Source: Chitinimonas prasina (lineage in GTDB: Bacteria; Pseudomonadota; Gammaproteobacteria; Burkholderiales; Chitinimonadaceae). From it: a stretch of DNA of 64,000 bases. Position 1 is the first letter of the stretch. Every line of letters begins with the position of its first letter. The notes below the pieces were generated by a model, which worked only from the letters and a program-made list of their open reading frames with translations, did no database searches and was not told where the DNA came from. The position numbers and the translations under genes were made by a program. This document shows positions 36,540-45,628 of the stretch, in pieces. The stretch lies in NCBI RefSeq assembly GCF_030160395.1, contig NZ_BSOG01000001.1, positions 896,117 through 960,116 of the forward strand. The letters run 5' to 3'.

Positions 36540-39062
36540 TCAGGATTTGCTGGCCAACCTGGCCAAGGCCTGCTCCACCGTGGGGCGATCCAGCCGGGTC
36601 AGGTGCAGCACGCTTTGGCGCACGTCTGGCGACAGCACATAGCGTGATTCAGCGGCAGCCGAACGCACCGCGCCATTGAAGGTCAGCTTGCCGGCCTCGT
36701 CCTCGGCCGCCAGGCCTGCCTGCTTCAGCGTTGTGATAAAGGTACGGAAGATGGCCCGGTCGAAGAACTCCGGCGCATTGAACTCGCGCAGCAGGCTCAG
36801 CCGCTGGGCCAGCAGATGGCACAGACCTTCCAGCTCGTCGGTACTGACCACACCACTGCCCTGCTGTGTCAGCACTGACAGCGAGATGAAATAGCGCACC
36901 AGCGCAGGCCTGACCGCCTGGCCCAGCAAGGCCAGTTGGGCGTACTCATCGCTATTGAGGTTGGGTGCATGGAAGATACCCTCGCGCCCAGGGCTGCTGG
37001 ACAGCCAGCCCATCTCCACCAGGGCAGCCAGATAGCTGTCCAGCGCCGCCTCCAGTTCATCGGGCTGCCAGCGCAGGTAGAGCTCCGCCCGCAGGAAGGG
37101 ATAGACGGTACGGGTCAGGTTGGCCAGCTGCTCGCGGCTCAGGCTGGCATTGCGCGAGAACAGGCAGGCAATCAGGCCCGGCAGCGCCACGCAATGCAGC
37201 ACGTTATTGCGCATATAGCTGCATAGCACTGCATCTTCCGGGTAGAAGTGCATGACATCGCCCAGGGCATGAGGGTGGCGCTGTATCAGGCGCAGCTTCT
37301 CGCAATGATCCACCATGGCGCGACCATCCATGGCAGTCAGCTGCGAACGGGCAGCATAGGGCACGGCAGACAGCAGGCGGCGGTAGCCATCCAGCTGGGC
37401 CACCAGTTGATCCTCATCCATGGCATGCCGCGGTGTGGCCAGCAGAGCCAGGCTGACCAGGTTGACCGGGTTGGCCACGGCAGCGCTATTGAGACCATCG
37501 GCGATACGCTGACCCAACTCGCGTATACCCTGGGTAAACCAGGCCGGTCGGCTCTCCTCCAGCGGCGGTTCATTGCGCCACTCGGGGTGCGACTGCCCCA
37601 ATACTTCAGCCAGCTTGATGGGCTCGCCAAAATTCACATGCACCTTGCCGAAGTTCTTCTTCAGCTCGCGCACGCTCATCAGCAGGCTGAACAGCGATTC
37701 CTTCTGCTTGGGCTTGCCCATCAGCTCGCCCACATAGCTGCGCCCTTCAAACAGCTTTTCGTAGCCGATGTACACCGGGATGAAAACGATGGGCCGGTTG
37801 GAGTCACGCAAGAAGCTCTGCACCGTCATGGCCAGCATGCCAGGGCGCGGCTGCAGCAGCCGTCCGGTGCGGCTGCGGCCGCCTTCGACGAAGTATTCGA
37901 TGGGATTGCCACGGGCAATCACCATATGCAGGTATTCATTGAACACTGCACCGTACAGCGGATTACCCTTGAACGAGCGCCGCAGGAAGAAAGCCCCGCC
38001 GCGCCGCAATATGCCGCCGACGATAGGCAGGTTGAGGTTGGCGCCCGCCGCGATGTGCGGAATCATCAAGCCCTGCTGGTAGACGATATAGCTCAGCAGC
38101 AGATAATCGATATGGCTGCGATGGCAGGGTACATAGACGATTTCATGGTCCGGCGCGACGCCGGTCACCGTCTCGAAGTTGCTCAGCTCAACGCCATCGT
38201 ACAGGCGTGTCCACACCCAGGTGAGGAAGCGATGGAATACCCGCACCACCGGGTAGCTATAGTCGGCAGCAATCTCCCAGGCGTAGTGGCGGGCCTTCTC
38301 TTCGGCCTTGAGCATGGCGCTTGCCCCGCCCCCCTGCTCGGCGGCCAGCGCTGAAATGGCGGCCCGCACCGACTCGGTCTCCAGCAAGCCTTCAACCTGC
38401 GTGCGGCGGTGCGATAGATCGGGGCCGATGGCCATTTCGCGCTGTTGCCGGAAATGCACCCGGAACACCCGCGCGATCTTGCGCAGCGCGCGCTCCTCGT
38501 CCTCGGTGTCGGTCACCAGCTCCTTCAAGGAGATGGGCTGACCAAACCGCACCAGCGTCTGGCGGCCATGCAGCAGGATGGTGAACAGCTGCAGCAGGCT
38601 GCCACGGGGCGCCCAGCTTTCCGAGAAGATCAGCTTCCAGATCGAGCTTTCCTTGTCGGGCGTGCGCCCCCACAGGATACTGACCGGCACCAGTTGCACA
38701 TCGAAGTCGGCACGATTGCGTGCGGCCTGCACCAGGCGGGCCAGCCGGGGCGAGTAGCCGACATTGCTGCTGCGGCCAAACCAGCGCTCTGCCCGGGTGG
38801 TAAAGAAGAAGGCCCGCGACTCACGCACGCCCTGGTGCGTCAGCTCGGCCAGGGGCGAGGCCAAGCCTGCTGCGCTGACTTCCTTGTCCAGCACCAGGAT
38901 ATTGCTGAGGAAGCGCCGCTGCAGCACATAGACCACCGGCTTGTCTGGCGACAAGCCCAGGCTTTGCAAGCCGTCGGACATGACGTGGGTACGCACCACG
39001 CTGAACAGCAGCTTTTTGGCGAGCAACAAAAAAGGCCTATCGAGGCCGAGATACTTGAGCAT
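36540..39062 (-). CDS. plsB: Glycerol-3-phosphate 1-O-acyltransferase
   Basis: This 840-residue inner-membrane enzyme acylates sn-glycerol-3-phosphate at position 1, the first step of phospholipid synthesis. The acyltransferase core has the HxxxxD motif in VPCHRSHIDYLLLSYIVY, substrate-binding FFLRRSFKGNPLYGAVFNEYLH, VEGGRSRTGRLLQPRPGML and IVFIPVYIGYEKLFEG, all in family order. The long N- and C-terminal regions match PlsB of Proteobacteria (about 810-840). I place the start at MLKYLGLDRPFLLL; an in-frame ATG 84 bases upstream encodes a non-conserved extension. No strong ribosome site is visible, so the start is moderately certain. Confidence 0.96.
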   Translation of the reverse strand: MLKYLGLDRPFLLLAKKLLFSVVRTHVMSDGLQSLGLSPDKPVVYVLQRRFLSNILVLDKEVSAAGLASPLAELTHQGVRESRAFFFTTRAERWFGRSSNVGYSPRLARLVQAARNRADFDVQLVPVSILWGRTPDKESSIWKLIFSESWAPRGSLLQLFTILLHGRQTLVRFGQPISLKELVTDTEDEERALRKIARVFRVHFRQQREMAIGPDLSHRRTQVEGLLETESVRAAISALAAEQGGGASAMLKAEEKARHYAWEIAADYSYPVVRVFHRFLTWVWTRLYDGVELSNFETVTGVAPDHEIVYVPCHRSHIDYLLLSYIVYQQGLMIPHIAAGANLNLPIVGGILRRGGAFFLRRSFKGNPLYGAVFNEYLHMVIARGNPIEYFVEGGRSRTGRLLQPRPGMLAMTVQSFLRDSNRPIVFIPVYIGYEKLFEGRSYVGELMGKPKQKESLFSLLMSVRELKKNFGKVHVNFGEPIKLAEVLGQSHPEWRNEPPLEESRPAWFTQGIRELGQRIADGLNSAAVANPVNLVSLALLATPRHAMDEDQLVAQLDGYRRLLSAVPYAARSQLTAMDGRAMVDHCEKLRLIQRHPHALGDVMHFYPEDAVLCSYMRNNVLHCVALPGLIACLFSRNASLSREQLANLTRTVYPFLRAELYLRWQPDELEAALDSYLAALVEMGWLSSSPGREGIFHAPNLNSDEYAQLALLGQAVRPALVRYFISLSVLTQQGSGVVSTDELEGLCHLLAQRLSLLREFNAPEFFDRAIFRTFITTLKQAGLAAEDEAGKLTFNGAVRSAAAESRYVLSPDVRQSVLHLTRLDRPTVEQALARLASKS

Positions 39063-39220
39063 GTAGCGAGGAAATTCTGGAATAAGCGAGCGATTATAAA
39101 CGCCAACCGGCCAAGCGCATGCTTGACCGGTCGAACGGTGCTGCATAGACTTTCAGCTTAGCAGCTTATTCGCGTGTCCACGCTCAGCACCGGCGCCAGC
39201 GACACGGGCGCCGGGGCGGG

Positions 39221-40048
39221 CTACAGGCCCAGTCTTTGCCAGATGGTGGAAACGTTGCCGGCGGCGTTGAGCGTGTAGAAGTGCAGGCCTGGTGCACCGC
39301 CCTCCAGCAGCTTGCGGCACAGGTCGGTGATCACATCCAGGCCCAGCGCCTTGATGGAAGCCGTGTCATCGCCGTAGCTCTGCAGCTTGAGCCGCAGCCA
39401 GCGCGGTATCTCGGCACCGCAGCTGTCGGAGAAACGGGCCAGCTGCGAGAAATTATTGATGGGCATGATGCCCGGCACGATGGGTAGGGTTACGCCGCGT
39501 GCTCGCACTTCGTCGACAAAGGCAAAGTAGGCATCGGGGTTGAAGAAATACTGGGTAATGGCCGAATTGGCGCCGGCCTGGGCCTTGCGCACGAAATTGG
39601 CCAGATCATCATGGGCCGAACGTGCCTGCGGGTGGTATTCGGGGTAGGCCGCCACCTCGATATGGAACCAGTCGCCGTGTTCGCGTCGGATGAATTCAAC
39701 CAGTTCATTGGCGTAACGGAATTCACCGAACTCCACCATACCGCTGGGTATATCGCCCCGCAGCGCGACAATACGATGGATGTTTTCATTACGGTAAACC
39801 TGCAGCAGCTCGGCCACATTGGCGCGGGTAGCACCGACACAGGACAGGTGCGGCGCAGCAGCAAAGCCCTCGGCCTGTATCTCGCGCACGGCAGCCAGCG
39901 TGCCCTCCTGAGTGGTACCGCCGGCACCAAAGGTAACGGAGAAGAACGCCGGCTTGAACTGCGCTAGCTGGCGGCGGGTATTGCGCAGTTTTTCCACGCC
40001 TTCCGGCGTCTTGGGCGGGAAGAATTCGAAACTGAAGGTCTGGCTCAT
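39221..40048 (-). CDS. metF: Methylenetetrahydrofolate reductase
   Basis: This 275-residue flavoenzyme reduces 5,10-methylene-THF to 5-methyl-THF, the methyl donor used by MetH. The TIM-barrel start FSFEFFPPKTPEG contains the catalytic-type Glu, and further family blocks are FFSVTFGAGGTTQEGTLAAV, HLSCVGATRANV, IVALRGDIPSG, ITQYFFNPDAYFAFVDEVRARG and PIVPGIMPI. The length is normal. The ATG before SQTFSFEFF is the family start; the open frame reaches further upstream without support. It lies downstream of the GNAT gene on the same strand, close to ahcY and metK. Confidence 0.97.
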   Translation of the reverse strand: MSQTFSFEFFPPKTPEGVEKLRNTRRQLAQFKPAFFSVTFGAGGTTQEGTLAAVREIQAEGFAAAPHLSCVGATRANVAELLQVYRNENIHRIVALRGDIPSGMVEFGEFRYANELVEFIRREHGDWFHIEVAAYPEYHPQARSAHDDLANFVRKAQAGANSAITQYFFNPDAYFAFVDEVRARGVTLPIVPGIMPINNFSQLARFSDSCGAEIPRWLRLKLQSYGDDTASIKALGLDVITDLCRKLLEGGAPGLHFYTLNAAGNVSTIWQRLGL

Positions 40049-40126
40049 GGGATACCCAATCAATGCAATCGTTAAATGAATGCTAACACCGTAAAACAAG
40101 CCAGCTAATGAATTCGATGCATGTTC

Positions 40127-40642
40127 TTATGCAGCAGACCGTGTTTTCTCCAGTATGGTCATCGTCGGGCTGGATGCCAGCCCATCCACCACCATGCCCA
40201 GTTTACGGGCGACCGCCAGAGAGGCCAGGTTGGCGGGCTCGATATGCGCCTCCACCCTTGCCACCTGTACCACCTCCAGCGCATAGGACAGCGCCGCCTG
40301 GCCCGCTTCGCTGGCATAGCCACGGCCCCAGTAGTCCCGGTGTATCAGCCAGCCGATCTCCATGGCCGGGTAACCGGTCGGGTTGATCAGCCCAGCCTGG
40401 CCCACGATCTCGCCGCTGGCGCGCTCGCGTACCGACCACAAGCCATAGCCGCGCAGCAGAAAATGCCCCAGCGCCACGGCAATCTTGTTCCAGCTGCCAG
40501 CCCGGTCAAACGTTTGCCCGCCCCGGATATGAGCCATGAGCTCGGGGTCGCCATACATGGCTGCATAGACATCTAAGTGGGATTCAGCCGGCGCCACCAG
40601 CTCAAGGCGGTCGGTCTGCAGTACGGGTATGTGCAATTGCAT
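40127..40642 (-). CDS. GNAT family N-acetyltransferase
   Basis: This 171-residue protein belongs to the RimJ/RimL-like GNAT group. It opens with LQTDRLELVAPAESHLDVYAAMYGDPELM, continues with strands leading to MEIGWLIHRDYWGRGYASEAGQAALSYALEVV, where RGYASEA is the acetyl-CoA pyrophosphate loop (R/Q-x-x-G-x-G/A), and ends with ARVEAHIEPANLASLAVARKLGM. It should acetylate an amine, possibly a protein N-terminus or small molecule; the substrate is unknown. The ATG is chosen for its GGAG ribosome site. A minus-strand terminator upstream separates it from ahcY, so it is not part of that transcript. Confidence 0.92.
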   Translation of the reverse strand: MQLHIPVLQTDRLELVAPAESHLDVYAAMYGDPELMAHIRGGQTFDRAGSWNKIAVALGHFLLRGYGLWSVRERASGEIVGQAGLINPTGYPAMEIGWLIHRDYWGRGYASEAGQAALSYALEVVQVARVEAHIEPANLASLAVARKLGMVVDGLASSPTMTILEKTRSAA

Positions 40643-40677
40643 GGTCGCTCCGTCATAGGCTTGCTTGCGCTGGCCAA

Positions 40678-40706
40678 ACAAAACCCCGCACTTGGCGGGG
40701 TTTTGT
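40678..40706 (-). terminator. Intrinsic terminator after ahcY
   Basis: A 12-bp stem (ACAAAACCCCGC / GCGGGGTTTTGT) with a 5-base loop, T-rich on either strand. By position it ends the ahcY transcript, about 90 bp after the stop. Confidence 0.9.
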
Positions 40707-40796
40707 GATCCAGGCGCCAGGGGGCAATCTACCCCAGGCTGCGCCGCTGCGGCAGTGACACAGCCAGGCCAGCACCATAGCTACAGCGCGGGACGA

Positions 40797-42197
40797 TCAA
40801 TAGCGGTAGTGGTCAGGCTTGTACGGGCCCTGCTTCTGCACACCGATATAGGCGGCCTGGGCATCGGACAACTCGGTCAGCTGCACATTGAGCTTGCGCA
40901 GCTGCAGGCGAGCCACCTTCTCATCCAGGTGCTTGGGCAGGGTGTAGACGCCCACCGGGTAGTCGCTATGGCGGGTGTACAGCTCGATCTGGGCTATGGT
41001 CTGGTTGGCGAAGCTGGACGACATCACATAGCTGGGGTGGCCCGTACCGCAACCGAGGTTCACCAGGCGACCCTTGGCCAGCAGGATGATGCGCTTGCCG
41101 TCCGGGAAGATCACATGGTCAACCTGCGGCTTGATCTCTTCCCACTGGTACTTCTCCAGCGCCGCCACTTCGATCTCGTTATCAAAGTGACCGATATTGC
41201 AGACGATGGCCTGATCCTTCATCCGTGCCATGTGGTCATGGGTAATGATGTGGTAGTTGCCGGTGGCGGTGACGAAGATGTCAGCCTTGTCGGCAGCGTA
41301 ATCCATGGTCACCACGCGGTAGCCTTCCATGGCGGCCTGCAGGGCACAGATGGGGTCGATCTCGGTCACCCATACCTGGGCCGACAGGGCGCGCAAGGCC
41401 TGGGCCGAGCCCTTGCCCACATCGCCGTAGCCACACACCACGGCCACCTTGCCGGCGACCATGACATCGGTAGCGCGCTTGATGCCATCGACCAGCGATT
41501 CACGGCAGCCGTACAGGTTGTCGAACTTGGACTTGGTCACCGAGTCGTTGACGTTGATGGCGGGGAACTTGAGCTCGCCGCGCTGGTGCATCTGGTACAG
41601 GCGATGCACGCCGGTGGTGGTTTCCTCGGTCACGCCCTGGATCTTGCCCAAGCGGGTCGAGTACCAGTGCGGATCGGTCTTGAGCTTGGCGCGGATGGCC
41701 GCGAACAGGATGGTTTCTTCCTCGCTGCCGGGCTTGCTCAGCACGGTCTCATCCTGCTCGGCACGGGCACCCAGGTGCAGCAGTACGGTGGCATCGCCGC
41801 CATCGTCCAGAATCATGTTGGAGTAGCCGCCGTCCGCCCACTCGAAGATGCGGTGGGTGTATTCCCAGTAATCGGCCAGCGATTCACCCTTGACGGCGAA
41901 CACCGGGGTGCCGGTGGCCGCGATGGCGGCGGCGGCATGATCCTGGGTGGAGAAGATGTTGCACGAAGCCCAGCGTACCTGGGCGCCCAGTGCCTGCAGG
42001 GTCTCGATCAGCACGGCGGTCTGGATGGTCATGTGCAGCGAACCGGTAATGCGAGCGCCCTTGAGCGGCTGAACCGCGGCGAACTCCTCGCGGATGGCCA
42101 TCAGGCCCGGCATTTCGGTTTCGGCGATGCGTATCTCCTTGCGGCCCCAATCGGCCAGGGAGAGATCGGCAATAACATAGTCGTTGAAGTCAGCCAC
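40797..42197 (-). CDS. ahcY: Adenosylhomocysteinase
   Basis: This NAD-dependent enzyme hydrolyses S-adenosylhomocysteine to adenosine and homocysteine, clearing the inhibitor of methyltransferases. Family blocks are [94 protein letters not shown], the NAD loop [31 protein letters not shown], and the C-terminal KPDHYRY. The start is ambiguous: the GTG at 42197 has AAGGA seven bases upstream, while the ATG at 42215 (472 residues) has no ribosome site; I prefer the GTG. An SAH riboswitch precedes the gene. Confidence 0.97.
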   Translation of the reverse strand: MADFNDYVIADLSLADWGRKEIRIAETEMPGLMAIREEFAAVQPLKGARITGSLHMTIQTAVLIETLQALGAQVRWASCNIFSTQDHAAAAIAATGTPVFAVKGESLADYWEYTHRIFEWADGGYSNMILDDGGDATVLLHLGARAEQDETVLSKPGSEEETILFAAIRAKLKTDPHWYSTRLGKIQGVTEETTTGVHRLYQMHQRGELKFPAINVNDSVTKSKFDNLYGCRESLVDGIKRATDVMVAGKVAVVCGYGDVGKGSAQALRALSAQVWVTEIDPICALQAAMEGYRVVTMDYAADKADIFVTATGNYHIITHDHMARMKDQAIVCNIGHFDNEIEVAALEKYQWEEIKPQVDHVIFPDGKRIILLAKGRLVNLGCGTGHPSYVMSSSFANQTIAQIELYTRHSDYPVGVYTLPKHLDEKVARLQLRKLNVQLTELSDAQAAYIGVQKQGPYKPDHYRY

Positions 42198-42282
42198 AGC
42201 GTATTCCTTGTGCATGTGGCCGGGAAATGCGGGATGCGGTTCTCACCTGTTTGCATCCCGTGCCCGGCACGGGGGTTGGTCA

Positions 42283-42342
42283 GGTGAGCGCAGTTTTGAG
42301 ATACCGGGCCTGGGATCGATCGATCTCGCAACGCTCCCCGGT
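42283..42342 (-). promoter_or_regulatory. SAH riboswitch upstream of ahcY
   Basis: On the minus strand the core GGAGCGTTGC, the strand CCCAGGCCCGG that closes P1 with CCGGG, and the pseudoknot strand AACTGCGCTCACC follow the S-adenosylhomocysteine riboswitch layout in order and spacing. Position directly upstream of ahcY is the classic context. High SAH should raise AhcY expression. The pseudoknot strand overlaps CTCACCTG (42281-42288), which can instead pair with CAGGTGAG (42242-42249) about 30 bases downstream around a CCCGTGC/GCACGGG hairpin, giving a likely expression platform. Confidence 0.94.
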
Positions 42343-42355
42343 AAGGCAGCAGTAT

Positions 42356-42386
42356 AAAACAAAACACCCCAGACTGGCTGGGGTGT
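42356..42386 (-). terminator. Intrinsic terminator after metK
   Basis: On the minus strand ACACCCC and GGGGTGT form a 7-bp stem around a GC-rich loop, followed by TTTGTTTTAT. It lies about 20 bp after the metK stop and just upstream of the SAH riboswitch. Confidence 0.85.
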
Positions 42387-42406
42387 GGTGCCGATATATC
42401 AGCGTA

Positions 42407-43576
42407 TTACAGACCGGCGTCGGCGCGCAGTGCCTCGGCCTTGTCGGTCGCTTCCCAACTGAACTCCGGCTCTTCGCGGCCAAAGTGACCATAGGCCGCC
42501 GTCTTGCCGTAGATGGGACGCAACAGGTCCAGCGATTGCACGATGCCCTTGGGACGCAGGTCGAAATGGCGCTGGATCAGCTCGACGATCTTCTCATTGC
42601 TGATCTTGCCGGTCTCCCAGGTATCCACCATGATGGACACCGGCTTGGCGATACCGATGGCGTAAGCCACCTGCACCTGGCATTGACGGGCAATACCGGC
42701 CGCCACGATGTTCTTGGCGATGTAGCGGCCCATGTAGGCAGCCGACCGGTCCACCTTGCTGGGGTCCTTGCCCGAGAAGGCACCGCCACCATGAGGTGCA
42801 GCACCGCCATAGGTGTCGACGATGATCTTGCGGCCGGTCAGGCCGCTATCACCCTGCGGGCCACCGATGACAAAGCGCCCGGTGGGGTTGATGAAGTACT
42901 TGATGTCGCCGTTGATCAGTTCGGGCGGCAGCACCGGCTTGATGATGTCCTCGATCACCGCCTCTTTCAGCACGTCATAGGCGATATCTGGGTGGTGCTG
43001 GGTCGACAGCACGATGGTGTCTATGCCCACCGGACGGCCGGTATCGGCGTCGTAGCGCAGGGTGACCTGCGACTTGGCATCCGGGCGCAACCACGGCAGA
43101 CGGCCATCCTTGCGCAATTCGGACTGGCGCTGCACCAGGCGATGGGCCATATAGATGGCAGCCGGCATCAGGGTGGGCGTCTCATCGCAGGCATAGCCGA
43201 ACATCAGCCCCTGGTCACCGGCGCCCTGGTCCAGATCCAGGCCTTGTCCCTCGTTCACCCCCTGGGCGATATCGGGCGACTGCTTGTCATAGGCCACCAG
43301 CACCGCGCAGCCTTTGTAATCGAAACCCAGATCAGAACTGTCGTAACCGATCTTCTTGATGGTCTCGCGAGCCACCTGGATGTAATCGACATTGGCATGG
43401 GTAGTGATCTCACCTGCCAGCACGCACAGACCGGTATTCACCAGGGTCTCGGCGGCCACACGGGCGTGCTTGTCCTGGGCCAGGATGGCGTCCAGGATGG
43501 CATCCGAAATCTGGTCGGCAACCTTGTCAGGGTGGCCTTCCGAAACCGATTCGGAAGAGAACAGGAACTCGCGCAT
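42407..43576 (-). CDS. metK: S-adenosylmethionine synthase
   Basis: This 389-residue enzyme makes AdoMet from methionine and ATP. Complete family motifs are present: [29 protein letters not shown] at the N-terminus with the metal/ATP residues, [65 protein letters not shown] with the P-loop-like GGGAFSGKD, and [17 protein letters not shown]. The length matches (about 385-390). It is divergent from the lysophospholipid acyltransferase pair, an arrangement common in betaproteobacteria. No SAM riboswitch was recognised in its short leader. Confidence 0.98.
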   Translation of the reverse strand: MREFLFSSESVSEGHPDKVADQISDAILDAILAQDKHARVAAETLVNTGLCVLAGEITTHANVDYIQVARETIKKIGYDSSDLGFDYKGCAVLVAYDKQSPDIAQGVNEGQGLDLDQGAGDQGLMFGYACDETPTLMPAAIYMAHRLVQRQSELRKDGRLPWLRPDAKSQVTLRYDADTGRPVGIDTIVLSTQHHPDIAYDVLKEAVIEDIIKPVLPPELINGDIKYFINPTGRFVIGGPQGDSGLTGRKIIVDTYGGAAPHGGGAFSGKDPSKVDRSAAYMGRYIAKNIVAAGIARQCQVQVAYAIGIAKPVSIMVDTWETGKISNEKIVELIQRHFDLRPKGIVQSLDLLRPIYGKTAAYGHFGREEPEFSWEATDKAEALRADAGL

Positions 43577-43660
43577 GGATTTTTCCTCTTGTCGCTATGC
43601 CACCAGATCGGCGGCGAAATGGGCAACCCGCTAAAATGAGCGGATTAGATTTGAAATGTG

Positions 43661-44536
43661 ATGTGGATGCTGACTCTACTACTGAAGTTCCTCGCCCGAT
43701 TCCCGCTGCTGGTCCTCCACGCTGCGGGTATTCTCCTGGGCTGGCTGGCATGGCTGTTGGATCGCCGCTATCACCGCCAACTGGCCGACAACCTGCGTCA
43801 GTCCGGCTTGAGCGATTATAACGACTTGTTACGCAATAGTATTGCCCAGCATGGCAAGGGCGCGCTGGAGCTACTGGCGGCCTGGGGCCGGCCGGCCGAC
43901 GCCGTCAGCCGGCTGGTGCGCGAGTGCCAGGGCTGGGAGCATGCCGAGGCCGCCCTGGCTGCCGGCCGACCGCTGATCTTCGTCACCCCGCACCTGGGCG
44001 CCTTCGATATCGCCGGCCGTTATGTCAGCGGCCGGCTGCCCTTCCCCATCACCGCCATGTACCGGCCACCCAAGCTGCGCTGGCTGGAGCCCTTGATGCA
44101 GGCCGGCCGCGCACGCGACAATGCGCGCACGGCACCGGCCACCGGGGCCGGCGTACGCCTGTTGATGAAAGCACTCAAGGCCGGCGAAGCCACCGTCATC
44201 CTGCCCGACCAGGCACCCGGCGCCGGCGAAGGCGTGTGGTCACCTTTTTTCGGCAGGCCGGCCTATACCATGACCCTCCTGCCCAGGCTGGCCCAGGCCA
44301 CCGGGGCCACGGTACTGTTCTTCTTTGCCGAGCGGCTGGACTGGGGCCGTGGCTACAAAGTCCGTATCCAACCCATGCAAGGCGAGTTCACCGGTGACCG
44401 GCAGGACGATGCCGCCACCCTCAATGCCAATGTGGAAGCCCTGATACGGCTGGCTCCCAGCCAGTACCTGTGGAGCTACAACCGCTACAAACAACCGGCT
44501 GGCGCACCGCCCGCCGTAGAACAAGACAAACAATGA
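43661..44536 (+). CDS. LpxL/HtrB-type lipid A acyltransferase (first copy)
   Basis: This 291-residue enzyme belongs to the lysophospholipid/lipid A late acyltransferase family, inner-membrane proteins that attach a secondary acyl chain to Kdo-lipid A. One N-terminal membrane helix (MWMLTLLLKFLARFPLLVLHAAGILLGWLAWLL) is followed by the catalytic HxxxxD block FVTPHLGAFDIAGRYVSG, MYRPPKLRWLEPLM and ILPDQAPGAGEGVWSPFFGRPAYTMTLLPRLA. The start is ATG 43661, with GTG 43658 and ATG 43667 as alternatives. The next gene overlaps by 4 bases and encodes a paralogue. Which one adds the first acyl chain cannot be decided from sequence alone. Confidence 0.9.
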   Translation: MWMLTLLLKFLARFPLLVLHAAGILLGWLAWLLDRRYHRQLADNLRQSGLSDYNDLLRNSIAQHGKGALELLAAWGRPADAVSRLVRECQGWEHAEAALAAGRPLIFVTPHLGAFDIAGRYVSGRLPFPITAMYRPPKLRWLEPLMQAGRARDNARTAPATGAGVRLLMKALKAGEATVILPDQAPGAGEGVWSPFFGRPAYTMTLLPRLAQATGATVLFFFAERLDWGRGYKVRIQPMQGEFTGDRQDDAATLNANVEALIRLAPSQYLWSYNRYKQPAGAPPAVEQDKQ

Positions 44537-45396
44537 TCTGGTTACTCTCTGCCTTCCTCTGGCTGCTGCGCTGGCTGCCCTTCCGCACTGTCGCCCTGCT
44601 GGGCAAGGTGCTCGGCAGCCTGCTTTATAGCGTGGCCGGCCGCCGCCGCCGCGTCGGTGAAATCAATCTGCAGCTGTGCTTTCCCCACCTCTCGGAGGCG
44701 GAACGTGCGCAACTGCTGCGCCGTCACTTCCAGCTGATGGCCACGGCCATGCTGGAATATGGCTACTGCTGGTATGCCCCGGCGACGCGCTTGCGCCAGT
44801 TGGTGCGGGTCGAAGGCATGCAGCATCTCGACGCCCTCAAGGATCAGCCCGTCATCCTGTTCGCCGGCCATTTTGTCGGGCTGGAGATAGGCGGACTGCG
44901 GCTATCGGCCGATGTACCGATGATGGATCTCTACACCCGCCAGAGCAATGCCGGCCTGGATGCCCGCCTGGCCGCCATGCGTGGCCGCTTCGGCGGCCGG
45001 CTGGTGGTGCGTACCGAGGGCGTGCGCCCCATGATCAAGGGCCTGCGCGAAGGCCTGCGGCTCTACTACCTGCCCGACCAGGACTACGGCCCCCGCGACG
45101 CTGAATTCCTGCCCTTCTTCGGCGTCAAGGCCGCCACCATCACCGGCATGTCACGCCTGGCCCGCGTCAGCGGCGCGGCCGTGGTGCCCTGCTTTGTCTA
45201 TCGCGAACGCGACGGCTACCGACTGGTGCTCGACGCCCCGCTGGCCAACTTCCCCAGCGACGATGCCGTAGCCGACGCCCTGCGCATGAATACCGAACTG
45301 GAAGCCCGCATACGGCAGGCGCCCGAACAGTATTTCTGGCTGCACAAGCGCTTCAAGACCCGGCCAGAGGGCGAGGCGCGGTTTTACGGGGACTGA
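44533..45396 (+). CDS. LpxL/HtrB-type lipid A acyltransferase (second copy)
   Basis: This 287-residue paralogue of the preceding gene starts within its stop (ATGA overlap), so the two are co-translated. It has the N-terminal helix IWLLSAFLWLLRWLPFRTVALLGKVLGSLLYS, an LPS acyltransferase signature RRRRVGEINLQLCFPHLSEAERAQLLRRHFQLMA, and the catalytic block FAGHFVGLEIGGLRLSA with H-x4-E. The YYLPDQDYGPRDAEFLPFFGVKAATITGMSRLARVSGAAVVP stretch is typical of LpxL/LpxM. The pair probably performs the two late acylation steps of lipid A in the inner membrane. The downstream region holds a mobile-element remnant. Confidence 0.92.
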   Translation: MIWLLSAFLWLLRWLPFRTVALLGKVLGSLLYSVAGRRRRVGEINLQLCFPHLSEAERAQLLRRHFQLMATAMLEYGYCWYAPATRLRQLVRVEGMQHLDALKDQPVILFAGHFVGLEIGGLRLSADVPMMDLYTRQSNAGLDARLAAMRGRFGGRLVVRTEGVRPMIKGLREGLRLYYLPDQDYGPRDAEFLPFFGVKAATITGMSRLARVSGAAVVPCFVYRERDGYRLVLDAPLANFPSDDAVADALRMNTELEARIRQAPEQYFWLHKRFKTRPEGEARFYGD

Positions 45397-45434
45397 CGCG
45401 AGGCTGACCACAAATAGAAAACGGGGGCAATATC

Positions 45435-45573
45435 CAATATTGTTCGGTTAGAATGATTTCAGCATTTCTGCCGCGGATGAATCAATTTTGGCCAAGCCAT
45501 GACTACGGTGCAATCCAGTGGCTGTCGTGGTAGATAGAGTTGATCGTACGAACAGTCTAACCGAACAGTATTG
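45435..45573. mobile_element. MITE-like element with 18-bp terminal inverted repeats
   Basis: Left end CAATATTGTTCGGTTAGA (45435-45452) and right end TCTAACCGAACAGTATTG (45556-45573) are inverted copies matching at 17 of 18 positions. The 139-bp element has no open frame of useful length, so it is a non-autonomous element or the two ends of a deleted insertion sequence. No clear target-site duplication is seen. It lies between the acyltransferase pair and an AT-rich membrane-protein gene. Confidence 0.65.
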
Positions 45574-45628
45574 AGACTCTGTAATTCCTATTGGTTAAGT
45601 CAGAGCCTCAGCCAAACTCGAACGTTTC

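Noticed and set aside
39190-39214. 8-bp hairpin (CCGGCGCC/GGCGCCGG) after metF
   Set aside because: No T run follows on the minus strand, so it is not called as a terminator.
40665-42287. 540-codon open frame opposite ahcY
   Set aside because: It shadows a conserved enzyme and the SAH riboswitch; no family features are present.
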